Origin: Chamaecyparis obtusa
Taxonomy: Eukaryota > Streptophyta > Pinopsida > Cupressales > Cupressaceae
NCBI GenBank assembly: GCA_027943335.1
Contig: BSBK01002161.1
Location: 331,501-395,500 of the forward strand
DNA: 64,000 bases
Direction of reading: 5' to 3'
The translations under genes and the position numbers were made by a program. Below, piece after piece: positions 33,254 through 45,694 of this stretch. Under the pieces are notes generated by a model. The model was not told the DNA's origin. It saw only the letters and a program-made list of their open reading frames with translations, and searched no databases. Position 1 is the stretch's first letter; each line of letters opens with the position of its first letter.

Positions 33254-34614
33254 ATTGAAATGTTGATAACTGCAAAATTAAGATTTGGTTCCATTTAGAG
33301 GGAAATCAGTCAGATGGAGAGCAAGTGGGAATAGTTGTTCGGTAGGAAGGCTAAAATCACCAATTTTGTGTTACTAAATGAGGAAGTGTTTAATGAATGG
33401 ATATATTAGTACATGCCTCATGTTGAAAAAGTGGACACTCCATCTACTTCTTGAGGTGAGAGAAGGACTGGTGACTTACAAATTTTGACTTGGTTAGAGT
33501 TGAAACGTATTTATTATAGGTACAATCATGAGAAGAAGATAATCAGATCATTCAAATGGATCGAGAGAGGAATTAAAGACATAAATACAAGTGATTTTCC
33601 TACCAAATATCTATTCAAGATCTGATTGAGTCATTAATTACAAACCCTATGAGGTTGTTGTATTTCTAGGGTTAAGTTTTGTAAACCCTAATATGATCAA
33701 ATGCTTGTTTCAATCCTTCTATATAAAAGGATTTTTCATGATCATATTGGGCATTGAGAGTTTAGGTGTCTAGAAAATAGATTTTGAAACCCTAGGTCTT
33801 AGTCAAAGGCTGTAATATTTTGTATCTTTCCTTATTAGTAATAGAAGAAAGTACAGGTTGCTACCATTATTTGTAAGCTCATTTCTCAAATGCATTTTGT
33901 ATACAAATGATCATGTTCATTATACTTAATACAAATATCAGGTCTTTATCTCTCCTTTGTGTCTAATCTATCAATCTCTGAGTTTATTAGAGACTTCTAT
34001 ATATGTATCTTCATTCTAAGTTTTGATTTACATTTAGATTAAATACTACTCTAGATGAAATACATGTTCATGTGATTTATGTAAGGATTATCAATAAGAA
34101 GGAAAGGGTCGAGTGTTTGTGTTTATGGTTATGAATTGAGTTATCTTTAGATCTTTGTATTTCCTTTGTCTTCAGTGATATTAGCCCAATAGATAAGACA
34201 CTGGCCTGAATGAGTACATCTTTTATTGATAAGGATTGATTGGGATCATTGCAATAAAAATAGAATAATCAAAACGAGTTTTTAATCTTTATTTGTTGTT
34301 GTAGAAGTGACTGTCCTACCCCAGTGATGGAGAGTTAATGAATAATAGGTTTTTATTTAGTACTTTCTCACTGATATCTATTATTAGATCCAGTATTAAT
34401 TTTAAGTAGAGCTACATCTATTGGATCAGGTATACCCACCTTGGTTTTGCAGAGCTAGAAGTGAAGAGGACAGTCTTGTCCCTATAGTTGGTCCAATTAT
34501 AAAATCAGTCTTAGGTATATTGTGTCTCTTTGAGTGTAAAATATTTTCAAGAACCAACAAAACCATTCCACTTCATCCTAGACCATATTTTAGTAGTACT
34601 TTAACCTTTCATTC
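33254..34614. other. Unassigned AT-rich segment with a TATA box
   Basis: No coding similarity was recognised. A good TATA box (TATATAAAAG) lies at 33720-33729 on the plus strand, followed by sequence typical of an LTR R/U5 region, but no TG/CA pair or primer site could be fixed. A tRNA-Arg-like block at 34181-34243 is listed separately. It may hold the end of H or a solo LTR. Confidence 0.4.
34181..34243 (+). other. tRNA-Arg-like block, possible SINE head
   Basis: 'tagcccaatagataagacac' followed by 'tggcct' matches, from memory, the D-arm and anticodon-stem start of plant tRNA-Arg with four differences, all G-to-A. About 51 bp downstream 'ggattgattgg' is a weak B-box candidate. The acceptor stem and the rest do not fold, so this is not a functional tRNA. 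Confidence 0.3.
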
Positions 34615-34649
34615 TTGACAGAAAACATTCTCCTAACTTGTTTTACAAT

Positions 34650-35335
34650 CAATTATGCATCTCCTTTTTCTTTCAATAGCTTAATTCATTTCCTTTTTTC
34701 TTCTTCTATGCCAAGAAGCAAGGCTTCGTACTTAGTTGTGTTATTAGTGTTTTCAAATTCAATCTTAAAAGTTGAGGGAAACAATTCTCCAGAGGGAGAT
34801 ATTAATACTATTCCATCCCTTGACCCAGTTGATGAACAACTCCCATCAAATTCTAGAGTCCACAAGTCTCCTCCTTTCAATGAGTCTGGATATAGAATAT
34901 GTGATTTGGGATCTTCAAAAGGAAACACAATATACTTAGACTTAGCCTCAAGCTATAGGACTACCTTCTGGTTACCTATAGGAGTCGTATCTTGAGACCA
35001 ATCTGACATTATTTTCACCTCCTAGGTCTTTGAAAAAGGTTCTACTTAGCAGCATCTAATAATTGGCTAGGATGTTAGCAACAAGGATTGTTAGTTTTAA
35101 CCTTTTATTAGGATGGGCAACAAGAGAGACTTGAGAATCTTTGATTTGTCCTACCAATGGGACTTGCTTGGAATCCATTGCATAGAATTTGCCAAAAGTT
35201 TTTGTCAAAGGAAGGTCTAAATCCTTGGCCATATAGGAGGGCATTATGTTACCTGAAGTGCCTAAGTCTATGATGTTGTAGACAACTAAAAATCCATTGG
35301 TAAATAAAAGTATTTTTATTTTCCAAAATCCCCCG
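34650..35335 (-). pseudogene. Ty3 pol fragment: protease followed by extra RNase H
   Basis: Minus strand. The protease region (35290-35050) has 'DLGTSGN' at the active-site position (DSG/DTG expected) followed by 'MAKDLDLPL'. After about 120 bp of broken frame comes an archaeal-like RNase H start (34880-34686): WTLEFDGSCSSTGSRDG and TTKYEALLLGI. It resembles the H arrangement but is a different copy with its own sequence. It ends near 34650 without RT, and the upstream side is cut at about 35335 by the D element. Confidence 0.78.
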
Positions 35336-36543
35336 ATGACATCATCATTTGTTAATTTATTATTTACTTAATTAATTAATGAATTATTGTTTTTTTAATT
35401 CCTCCTATCTTAATTAAAAACATTTAATTAAGGAATGCCTTCTAGAAATGTTTAAATCCAATTTAAACATCATTCCCCCAAATTTATTAATTATTTAACA
35501 AATTGACCAAAAATCCTTTAAATTAATGAAATATTAATTTAAATCCCTCAAAACCCTAGAATCTTCTAGAGATTCCTAAACCCTTCCACTCTTTCCTAAA
35601 CTTTCCTAAACCTATTTATAAGGTTTTTCCTAACTTTCTTAGCTTAATCTAGTCTTCTTTGACTTTTGGTCAATACCCCTCATTAATGAGCCTTACAAAC
35701 TCATTAAAGCCTCTTATACACTCATTAAGGCTCTTAAAACCTCATAAATGAGACCCATGTCTTCTCTTCTACCCTTGTTCCCTAAGCACTCTTCCATAGT
35801 GTTTCTCATACATGTGTGAGTAACCATTAACCCTTGTCCTTCTAACCTTACCCCTAACCATACCTCAGACTCTACCCCAAACCTTGACTCTAAAACTAAC
35901 TCTCCTTCCTAACCCAAGCCCTTAGGTAAATCCTATAAATACTCCTCCTTCCAAGAGAAAAGTATTAGCTTAGTTTTTATCATTTGTGCATTGTTATCAT
36001 AGTAATTTAGTTCTATCTTTTAGCATATTTTAGCATTGTTAGCTTAATCCTTTCATGATTTTCAGTATCTTAGATCACATAGCTTAGATAAAATGGATGA
36101 ATCTTAGTTTCATTTATTTATTTTCATTTCATCTTCATCCTCTAATCATATCCATGTTAAATTAAATTAACTTTCATTTCTTTTTTGCATTTCATCAATA
36201 GCTTAATTTGCATCTTGCATTCACTTGCATCCTATGGGTCTTAGGGGAAAAACTCACCTCCTGTGCTAGATTTTGTGTCATTTTTTAGACTTACAAGGAT
36301 TTAAATCAATCCTAATCACCCTAAATCTTCATTAGGGACATGCTCCATGTGTTTTGAGATCACACCCACATCCCTAAATTGAGAGAAAATCAAACGGTGA
36401 CATGGTGCTCACGTTGAGCTCTATCTGAAGTGTCTTTGAAAATAAATTTTATTATATGTTAGGAATATGATTTTAGGATAATTTTTTAATGTCTAAATTT
36501 TTTTTTAACAGGTTAGTTTTTCTTTGATCACATTTTTGCATGC
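35336..36543 (+). repeat. LTR-like promoter region of element D
   Basis: The protease fragment ends abruptly here and AT-rich sequence begins. A strong TATA box (CCTATAAATACTCC, core 35934-35941) on the plus strand, C/T-rich upstream sequence and a transcribed-looking downstream part resemble U3-R-U5. A TGG-starting stretch at about 36549 (TGGTGAGACCCCACAA) could be a primer site, but I cannot name a matching tRNA. No partner LTR is in the window, so edges are approximate. Confidence 0.4.
35934..35941 (+). promoter_or_regulatory. TATA box of element D
   Basis: TATAAATA in the context CCTATAAATACTCC, typical of plant promoters and LTR U3 ends. Confidence 0.5.
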
Positions 36544-38863
36544 CTGGTGAGACCCCACAATCCTTCAAAACTACCTGTTTTAGGGTTTTTGGCCAAAAAC
36601 TCACTTTTTCATGCCTCTCAAATGAAATTTACTATAGTGTCATAAAAATTTGACCAATTTCAGTAATTTTCATATGGGGAGTGTACATATGTCATATGAA
36701 AATTGATCCCCATCATGCAATTGTCGTATGGGCTAGTTTTCCTTGCATTTTAAGCCATTTTTTACCTTCTGGCTCAAGTGTCATATGGGAAAATATGAAT
36801 TGTCATATGGGCATGCATGGAGTGTCATAGGAAACTGTAATCTGAAATAATTACTGGTTAAAATTGTCTTATGGGAGCTAAAGAGATTGTTTAAGGCTCT
36901 AGACTTGTTTTTTACCCACTTTTTAGGCCTGTTTGGGGATCCTAGTGACCCTAGGCTTCAACCTTGTAATTTATGACATCATACTCTTAAAGGTACTTCA
37001 TGGAGGCCAATTTATCATGAAGAAACTAATTCCTTAAGGCTTATTAACTTTCTTGAGTGATTCTAGGAACCAAAAACACTTTGTTTTCAAGCTTAAAATG
37101 AACTTCTAGTCATTTTTTAGTGCCCTTAAGGGACTAATCTAAAAATCTTTCCTAAACATTCCTAATCAATCCTAAACATTACTAATTGGTCTTAAAACAA
37201 TAAAAAACACTTATAATGACTTTAATTTGGCTAAAAAGAACATCATTCATGCAAATCTAAGGTTCTAGTGTTCATTCATGCAAGCTAGGAACATTTCAAG
37301 TTTTGGAAGCTTAAAAAGAACTAAAATTTTTCATTTCATTCCTATTTGGTTCCAAATAAATCCTAAATAATTCTAAGTGGTCCTAAATCAATCTTTAAAC
37401 ATTGTTTCTAACTAAAGTAAACTTTATTTGCAAAATCTCAAAGTGATTTCCAGTTTTAGGCAATCTAGGAACAAATTTGCATCTATTTCCTATTCAATTC
37501 CTAAACAATCCTAAAGGTTCCTAAATGTTCCTAAATAAATCATAAAGCTTTAATCTTGGTAAAAAAATAAAATTCTTTCTATAAAATATAGAAATTTTTC
37601 CAAAGTTTTCATGCATAAAATCAATCTAGGAACTTCATTTTGGGTCTAAAAGTGAATTCTAGAACACCAAATCTTGAGTGAAACTAAAAGAATGAACCAA
37701 AGTGCCAAGAATAATTTATTTTTCAAATCCTAAAGAAAAAATACATCTTTAATTCCTTAAAGGTGAAAACAAATAACTCTTTTTCATTCCCAAGTTAATC
37801 AGAATCTGCCAATACACAATCTTGAGTGAAAAGGTTAAACAAAATTACAATCTCATTTCAAAGCTTTTGTGTGTTTAAGGAAATGAAAAAATCAAACTCA
37901 TAAACACATGTTTTTCACAAATATTTCATTTCAAATCACTTAATCAAATTAGGAAAAGAATATCTTCTTGGTGCAACTGTTAAAAGGTTTCCATTTTTGT
38001 AAAATCCTTGTTAGCTAAGTGACGTAAAATGAATTGAACTTGGATGAGTTCATTTATTTTACTTCTAGAGAAGCCTGTCTAGAGAGAAACATGTTTCCTC
38101 TTTGGAGAATGACATCAAACTGGTACATCCCTTGTCGGTATAGAAATAAAGAGTTGAGAAAACTCTCACTTCATCCCCTCAAGCTTGGGCAATGCGTGTT
38201 GATGGTATCCCGAGGTGGGTGAATATCCCTACTATTTTGGCATGGTCAACTAGGATCTTAAGTTAGTCACATGTGTACAAATTGATTGGGAGGACACCAC
38301 AGATCAAATAAGACACCTATAAATCAAAGGCTTCATATTCTACTCCTGAAGGTATCAAAATCTTTGTGCAAGGATCAATCCAAGTGGTTTCCCAGATCAC
38401 CTTAAGACACTCACCATCTATATTCCTTTTTGGGGTATCAAGCTTTGGGAAAAGATTTTGATACTAGCATGTCCTTAGGTAGTTCTGCTTGATGTGTTTT
38501 CAAAGTTTCAAACTTAATGCAAAACATCTATTGAAACATACACAAATAAGGATTTCTATACATCAAATCTTTTTCCATATCAATCCAAATCCAAAATTCA
38601 TCCAAGCTTTCAGAATCTTTTCATCCTAGTCTCCTAATCATGGTCTTCTGGTCATTTCACATCTAGTCTTGTTCCCTTTCCTAGGTTAGCAGAATCATCT
38701 TGGTCACCCTCCTTCCCATTTCTATCTTACCCTAGAGTCAGTCTTTCCAATTATTCTAATCCAAATCCAATCCTAGTCTGATCTGTTCATTCATCCCAAT
38801 CTAAGCCTTAGTCTTCCATCCATCTTCATCCTTCATCCCTATCCAACTCATCCACAAGTCAAC
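36544..38863 (+). other. Long non-coding leader of element D
   Basis: No ORF of note. It is rich in degenerate 'tcctaaa' words (37140-37560) and 'gtcatatggg' words (36670-36860). It lies between the putative LTR and the first ATG of the G-patch frame, as a long Tat-type leader would. Confidence 0.45.
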
Positions 38864-41677
38864 ATGTCTCAAAACTATTATGATGCATTTGGTTGTTATG
38901 TCTCTCCTCTCATTCTGACCTATCTCGATGATGATGAAAGTCTTGCTGATCATGATGAGTACTTTGAAAACCTTAGCAAGCATGATGATGAGAATCTTTT
39001 GGATCATGATGAGCACTTTGAAAACCTTAGCAAGATTTCTCCAAACATCCCCCAACATCCTCTCATTTCTCCAAACTATCCTACCATATCTTCATATATA
39101 TCCACTAGTCTTCCTCATCCTACATTTGACAAGGGAAATCCATTATCCTATTTATCCACACCTTCTTCCCATCTTGAGCCCACATATCCTCTATGTGCAT
39201 CCTTCATACCTCCATCTCCTTCTATGGTCATATCCCAAATTTCACCCTTTCACAAAAACACCACTAGCTACATCCCTTATCCAAATCCTCCATCTACTTA
39301 TCCTCCAACCTAGTTTCAAAAGAAAAATCCTAGTCTTCCAATCCATTATCCTAATCTCCCATCCTATGTTGATCTACCATTCGCTATATCCTATCTAAAT
39401 CTAGCATCTTCCATTCTTGCATACATTTCCACAAATTCCCTTTCACAAGAAGAATGCATCCCTCAATCCACTTCATATCCCATATCTCAACCCATCTCCC
39501 CTACCTCACCAAATAGTCAATATAGTTGACAAGATTCCTCTAAACCTACCTATGTGAACTATCTAGTCATTCTATCCTCCAACTCCTCATCTGCACCATC
39601 ATCCCCTCAAGAAAGTTTACAATATTCCACCCCATATTCATGTGAGGACTATCTTAGCTCTCCATCTCCTCCACACTCCAATCCTTCACCTCAACTCCCA
39701 TCACAAAAGTCTCCAAGGAATTTCACAATGAAACTAACAAAAAATCCATCTCCTAAAGTTGATGAGTCATGCCCTCTCAATCCTTCATATAAAGCCATCA
39801 TTGATGAGGCCCATCCATCTCCTACATCTATCATTCCTCCTCCATCACTCCCATTTTTTATCCTTCTTCCATATATCCCACTTATTGATCATCTTCCATC
39901 ACCTAGCATCATTAATTCCCTTCCATCTATGGACTCCATCCAATCCCCATCCTTGTTTCCATCTCCTATAATTATCTAAAGCACATGCAATGATACTCAC
40001 GAGTTCACCCTTCTTCATGCCATCATAGTCACAAAATCTCCCATCCTTTCATCCATACCATATGAAGAGTTCATCCATCTTCCAACCATCGCAATTGTAG
40101 AATCTCCCATACTTCCATCCACTCTGTTTGAAGAGTCCATCCATACATCCCTCATCATTCTAATCACAACAATACAATCTAGTCTAGATCTTGTCCAAAA
40201 GCATGTTGAAGTACCCATAGATGAAAATCAAGATCTAATCCCTTCACTTCCTCTATTGCATGTTCTATTGATTTCCTCATCCCCAGTCCAAAATCCTACA
40301 ATCCCAATTCTTCCATCTCAAGGTCTATCACCATCTCCCACTCCTAGTCTAGATCCCATCATCCCATCCTCTCCACTTGAGGATCCTCCAAACAAAGCTA
40401 TCCCACTTCCATCACTCTATCCTCTTGGTCCACTTACATTTGTCAATGACAGTCCACTTGAAGTAGAAGAAATTAGTTTCATATCTTCCACCATGACACC
40501 TGATACTAAATTTTTATCTTATTCCCCAAGTTAGAAGTATCCTTTCTGGGATAAAATGCTTTAAAAATGGAATTATCAAGGCAAATGCCTAGGTGCTCAT
40601 GAACAAGGAACTTTGGAGACCATCCAAGATAAGAAACATCCAAAATCTTGTGGTATTTGTTACACATCTGAAGGAACTTCCTCTAGAAATGTTGGTACAA
40701 CTAAAGCTAAATTCAAACATCCTTCCGAAAATACCATTGCATCTTCCCATCATCCCTCCAAAGCATACAACGCCATTCCTCCTCCTCCATCATTGCAACC
40801 CAGAATAACCTATCACATTCCTCCTTCCTCTAAATCCATTTTGGGTCCCTATGTACCAAAATCTACCATTGCATAACCTTCATATACCAAATCCATTTTG
40901 GGGCCTTACATCCCAAAATATCATCCCCCATCTTATCTTACTCAATCCTTCACCCAAAATCCAAACATTCCTAATCAAGATCAACAAAGGCACATTCACA
41001 TATCTCCTATCTACCAATATCCTTCCATATCTCAATCCATATTTCCTCCATCCCATACACCTCTGCATATTCTTTCCAATGCTCCTCACAATTTGGATGC
41101 TAACTGTAAAATGAATAAAGGGAAATATCCACAAAGATCTAAAGATTTCCATGTCCACTCTAAAAGACATACTCAAGAAAATAAAAATCCAATCAAAGGA
41201 TCTACTAAATCACAATGGCCACAAAGGCCCATCAAAGAAAAATCAAAATCTAATGCAGCCCCATAGACACAAAGGCCCATCAAAGAAAAATCAAAATCCA
41301 ATGCATCTGAATGGCCACAAAGGCCCACCAAAGCTAAAGAAAAGACTATGTGGATCCCAAAGAAAAAGGATGCATTGCATCTAAAAGAAATATCCATAAT
41401 GGAATCCAAGATTGCTAATCAACTAGCTATTCATTCTCCTCCTCCATCTCCTAAATCCATTTTAGGTCCCTATGTCCCAAGATCTCCTAGCACAAATCCT
41501 CCATCACATGCACCTCTATCTTCCACATCTCATCCACTTCATCCACCTTCTATGAAACATGTGCCAATGTTGGTCCTAAAAAAATCTCCCTATCATGATC
41601 ACTTTCCATCATTTCATCCAAACACTTTCTACCACCATATCTCCCATCTACCCCATCCCATCCATGCCTTTGCATAA
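38864..41677 (+). pseudogene. Pro/Ser-rich ORF with central G-patch
   Basis: One reading frame of 938 codons, interrupted by about seven stops (e.g. TAG 39311-39313, TAA 39977-39979). The N-terminus has an acidic 18-residue duplication (DHDEYFENLSK / DHDEHFENLSK, period 54 bp). Long Pro/Ser-rich tracts follow. Near 40545-40690 is a G-patch-like stretch: KWNYQGKCLGAHEQGTLE, then HPKSCGICY. Three copies of SILGPYVPK-like motifs lie at about 40845, 40895 and 41455, and a Lys/Gln-rich tandem repeat at 41220-41340. In the Tat-like T2 element a G-patch sits in pol after protease, but no protease or RT is visible here. The role is unknown; it may be a non-autonomous Tat derivative. It is not a host gene, judging from its flanks. 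Confidence 0.65.
41220..41360 (+). repeat. 48-bp tandem repeat, three units, in D ORF
   Basis: Copies of 'cacaaaggcccatcaaag' start at 41220, 41268 and 41316. Each unit encodes 16 residues (PQRPIKEKSKSNA-like). One copy contains an in-frame TAG where its neighbours have a Trp codon. Confidence 0.85.
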
Positions 41678-43388
41678 TCTTGCCATCCTAATAAAGTTGT
41701 TACCAACATCCAAACAAATCCAAAAGTCAGCGACAAATTAGAAGGTGAGCAACAAATCATAAAGTTAGCAACAAATCAGAAGGTTAGAAACAAATCATAA
41801 GATCATGAACAAGTCAGCAACAAATAAAAAAATCCATAAAAATTGGAAAAATCAGAGAGAAAAAAATCAAAAAAAGAAAAGAAAAGAAAAAAACATTTGT
41901 CCAATGGTGAAAACTTGGCAATTCAAGCACCTTGGACAAGTACCATGATGAAAACCTAGAAAATAGGTGTCATGCATAATCCCCCTAGTTCCTTTCTATA
42001 ATTGGGTTCCATTCCCTTCTATCACATCTTATCCAACATCTTCTCCATCCCATTTGTCTCTCACCTTCTTCATCTTCCTTTAGATCTTGATAACAAAATA
42101 GAGACCACCAGGTATACATGCTTTTGGGCACCTTATCTTCATCTAAATCCTTACCTCTCATCCTCTAATCTAAATCTTTCTCCATTGAAATCCTAAGAAA
42201 TCCTCCATCCAAATCCTAAGAAATTCTCTATCCAAATCCTTCAACATTCCTATATCCCAATCCTTTAGCATTCCTCTATCCAAATCCTCTATTTATATCC
42301 TAGGCATTTCCTCCATCTTTCCATCACCTGGTATCTTCCCTTGTCATTGGTATCTAGCTATAGGCTACCCCCATGCAATCCAATGTCATTTATCCATATC
42401 CTAATTCTCTTAGCAATCTTCCAACATCTTCCAATCCTATCCATATCCTCTAGCTATCCAAAATCCAACATCTAAGATCAAGCCAAGCTTATCCAATCAA
42501 ATCCTTAGTTTTATTCCTAGTCTTGTGGAAAGCCTTGATCTCAATCCAATCATCATGTTTGGGATGTGTCCTTCCCAAATTCATGTCATTTTAGGACACA
42601 TCATCCATCATCAAGCCTATCCACCATCAGTCCATCTTGGATTTCCAACCTAACTAGGGCATTGTCCAGCATATCTTTGCAGCATCAGTTTCATCCCTAG
42701 ATCCCATGTACATCATATCTTGAGTCTTGTACCCCAGCATTAGTTGTGTCTCCACCTAATATCATTTTTACATATGTGTCTTTAGGTCCCATCCTTTGCA
42801 TCAGTCAGCCCTTGAGTCATCATGACCTATCCAACTAAGTGCTTCAAAAATCATCCCTTGGTCCTTTTTGAAGTTTGAGTGTCTTACCTATCTCTTGTCA
42901 TAGGAATCTTTATCCAGTTATCCACCATTAGTTTCATGTTATATCCTTTGAGTTTCTCAATCCTTATCCTAAATTAGAATCATCCCAGCACTACCCTATG
43001 ACTATGCATTGTCTAGGGCATCTTGTACTTGTCTTTGTAGGCCTCATCATCTCAAGAAATATATTGGCATACACTGGAAAGAATCAAATCTTTCAAAGAT
43101 CATCAGTCTATCTTAGGTTGGCAAATCCAATCCTATCCTATCTAATCCTACATTAAGAAGAAACAAACCATCCTTGACACTTAGTAATCCTCTACCATCC
43201 TCCACAAACCAATCCTTAGTAAATCAATCATCCCACATCATTCTACCTATGGCAAAAGGTGTGTGAGATACTTGTTATTTCATTTGTTCCTTTGGGTCTT
43301 TACTTATCTTTTGAGCTCCCTGTACATATCTCCTCATCCATTGTACATATCTTCATCAGTCCTGCAACAAAATTTGATCATATATCTT
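41678..43388 (+). other. 3' non-coding region of element D
   Basis: It starts with 'cagcaacaaat' repeats (41725-41830) and an A-rich tract (41820-41895). Then come 'ggtgaaaacttggcaa' and 'gatgaaaacctagaaaatag' (41908-41965), wording shared with the T2 3' region. The remainder to 43260 is C/T-rich and very poor in G on this strand, with repeated 'atccaaatcct' words (42200-42300). NA2 begins at about 43389, so the 3' end of D is cut. Confidence 0.55.
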
Positions 43389-44509
43389 TTTTGGAATGTT
43401 GATTATACTATTATATATGACTATGATTTAGTGTTGTCATTATGGCAACAAAATCATATGAAGATGTGGAGTTAGTGCATAACTTAGAAGATTAGAAATA
43501 TGGCTAAGCATAGAAGACTGGACAGTCAATAGAGAACTAGAGGAACACAACATTACCACATGTGCATATGACTGATTTATGGCATGCACCCTTGAAGATA
43601 AGCTTCTTAGTATGTAATCATGCTAAATCTAAGAGAACATGATCATATGAGTTAGTATGAAGAAGTTGTAGTTAGAAGAAGTGACATAGAAGTGAGCGGT
43701 AGAACAGAACAGAGCATGGAGCCAACTGTTAATAATTTGGTTAGTGCTTATAATATTGTTTTGTAAAGGATATGTTCCTATTGTATTTAGGTTATAGACA
43801 TGTTAATATCATTTTTTGTAAACACAATTGAGCTAATTCATTTGGAAGCGTTGTATGTAATAGGTTGAAGGCCGACCTAGTGAATAGTTTTTTTTGCACA
43901 TATAAATAAGACATGTGCCTTTGTATTTGAGTATGAAAAATGATATAGAGTTGATAAAAGTAGAGCAGAAGTATGTGAAGAGTAGTTAGAATTTTGTAGA
44001 GCTTTACAAGAGGTTAAAGTATCAGTGCACCAAAGGAACTGATCAGACAAGCAGTGTCAGAGTAGTAGTTCACCATTTATAGATATACTGTGTATCTATT
44101 ATCCAAAAGGTTGCATCCTTCATTCCTTTGAGAAGTGAGCTCTCAGATAGTGCATCCTCACCCCTAATAGGGTTAATTGTAAAAGACTCCTAACAGGGTC
44201 GGACCCTTGACTAGGTCACTATGCTAAATACATTGTAAAGATCAACTCCTAACAGGGTTGTAAGATCTTCTAACATGGATCATAAAACACTAGTGCAATT
44301 CTTAGTGGGTGTCAATTCCCACTAGGTTTTTTACCTATTTGGGTTTCTCCATAATCATATTTGGTGTTATGTGTTGTGGTTGTTTATCTTAATTGCATTG
44401 ATATTCAATTCAGTACTTAAGCAATATAGTTAAGATTCAAGATATCAGAAAAAGTAATAATATATAGAACATTGATTCACACCCCCTCTCAGTGTTCCCA
44501 TTCCTAACA
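43389..44509 (+). repeat. NA2 5' LTR
   Basis: About 1.12 kb, homologous to the NA1 LTRs throughout and ending in CCTAACA. The expected TGTTGGAA start reads TTTTTGGAA, so the terminal TG is mutated or the first bases are lost. Clearly diverged from NA1. Confidence 0.88.
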
Positions 44510-44511
44510 AT

Positions 44512-44523
44512 TGGTATCAGAGC
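44512..44523 (+). promoter_or_regulatory. NA2 primer binding site (tRNA-iMet)
   Basis: TGGTATCAGAGC at the same spacing from the LTR as in NA1. Confidence 0.94.
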
Positions 44524-44563
44524 TTTGGTCCTCTGAAGATAAGTTTAACCACTTGAGGAGATC

Positions 44564-45694
44564 ATGGGTTTGGAAGAAGTGAGACATCTAACGAAGAATC
44601 TTGAAGTAGCTCTTCAAGACCTTGACAGATCTGAGAAAGAAATTGAAGAACTGAAAGTAAAGGTTAGTGGTTCTCAAGAATTCATCAAGAAATTGAAAAA
44701 GGATTTGAAAGATTGTTCTACAAGTGACTTAGGGATAATGATCAAAAAGTTGAATGAAGAAAACTCATCTCTGAAGGATCAGATTGAAGAGTTAGATGAA
44801 AAGCTATGTAATAATCAAGAAGCCTATGAAGAATAGGTCAAAGAAAACAAACAGTTAGATGAAGAACTGAGGCAAGAAAACATGAAAATCTTGGAGTTAA
44901 AAAACATCAAGAAGCAGATGGAATATGAATTGACTAAAGAAAAGAATCATATTTAAAAATTGAACACAAGAAAGGATCTAATAGAGTCATAGTTGTATGC
45001 TCAGAAGCTAAAAGGAGATACCACTAGTATTGGATACAATGAAGCCCAAGTTCAGATTGATGCTATGTGAGATAGAATGAAATCTCCCAAAGAACCTACA
45101 GAAGCCAAGAAGACTGATAATCATACTGAAGCTCAAGCAGAACCATCTAAAGATGAGTGCAAGCCTGTAAACAAAACTTATTATGCTTGTAACAAGCATG
45201 GACATATAGCAAGAGATTGTAAAGAAGTAAGACCTTTCAATGGTTATTGTTATTCATGAAATAAGTTTGGTCATAGAGCTATGAATTTTAGATCAAATAA
45301 AAAAAATAAGAATCGGCACAATCAGAGAAGTCATCCACAATAGAATGTAAGAAGTGCTAAGAACATTACATGTCAGATATGTAATTATAATGGTCATATA
45401 GCTAGACAGTGTATACTGGTAACTCACATCAATGTGTTGAGGAATATAAGGACTCCAGTTATTTGTCACTCTTGTAACAAGGCTGGACATATCTAAAAGT
45501 TTTGAAGATCAAAAGTGCAAAGACAAGAAAGCCCTAATAAGTCACAAAAGTCAATTCTGGATGAAGCGGGAGAAGTCAAGTTTGTGCAAGCTACAGAAGA
45601 TGTGAGCATGATTTGGAAGGAAGAAAAGACAGATAGTGTTGGTGAAATAGTTGAGAATGCATTCACAATGGATGCACCTCCTATTTATGGTTAA
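44564..45694 (+). pseudogene. NA2 ORF1: coiled coil plus four zinc-knuckle-like motifs
   Basis: A 377-codon frame, exactly the length of NA1 ORF1. It begins at an ATG 40 bp after the primer site and ends in TAA at 45692-45694. The N-terminal coiled coil matches NA1 (DLDRSEKEIEELK...). The C-terminal half has ACNKHGHIARDC (45187-45222), a second motif with KFGHRAMN, a complete CQICNYNGHIARQC (near 45370-45412) and CHSCNKAGHI. Stops: TAG at 44834-44836, a TAA near 44954, TGA at 45068-45070 (codon 169, shared with NA1) and others. It is probably a gag-like nucleic-acid-binding protein. Confidence 0.82.

Noticed and set aside
37140..37560. Telomere-like TCCTAAA words
   Set aside because: They are irregular and lack tandem CCCTAAA; better explained as low-complexity leader sequence.
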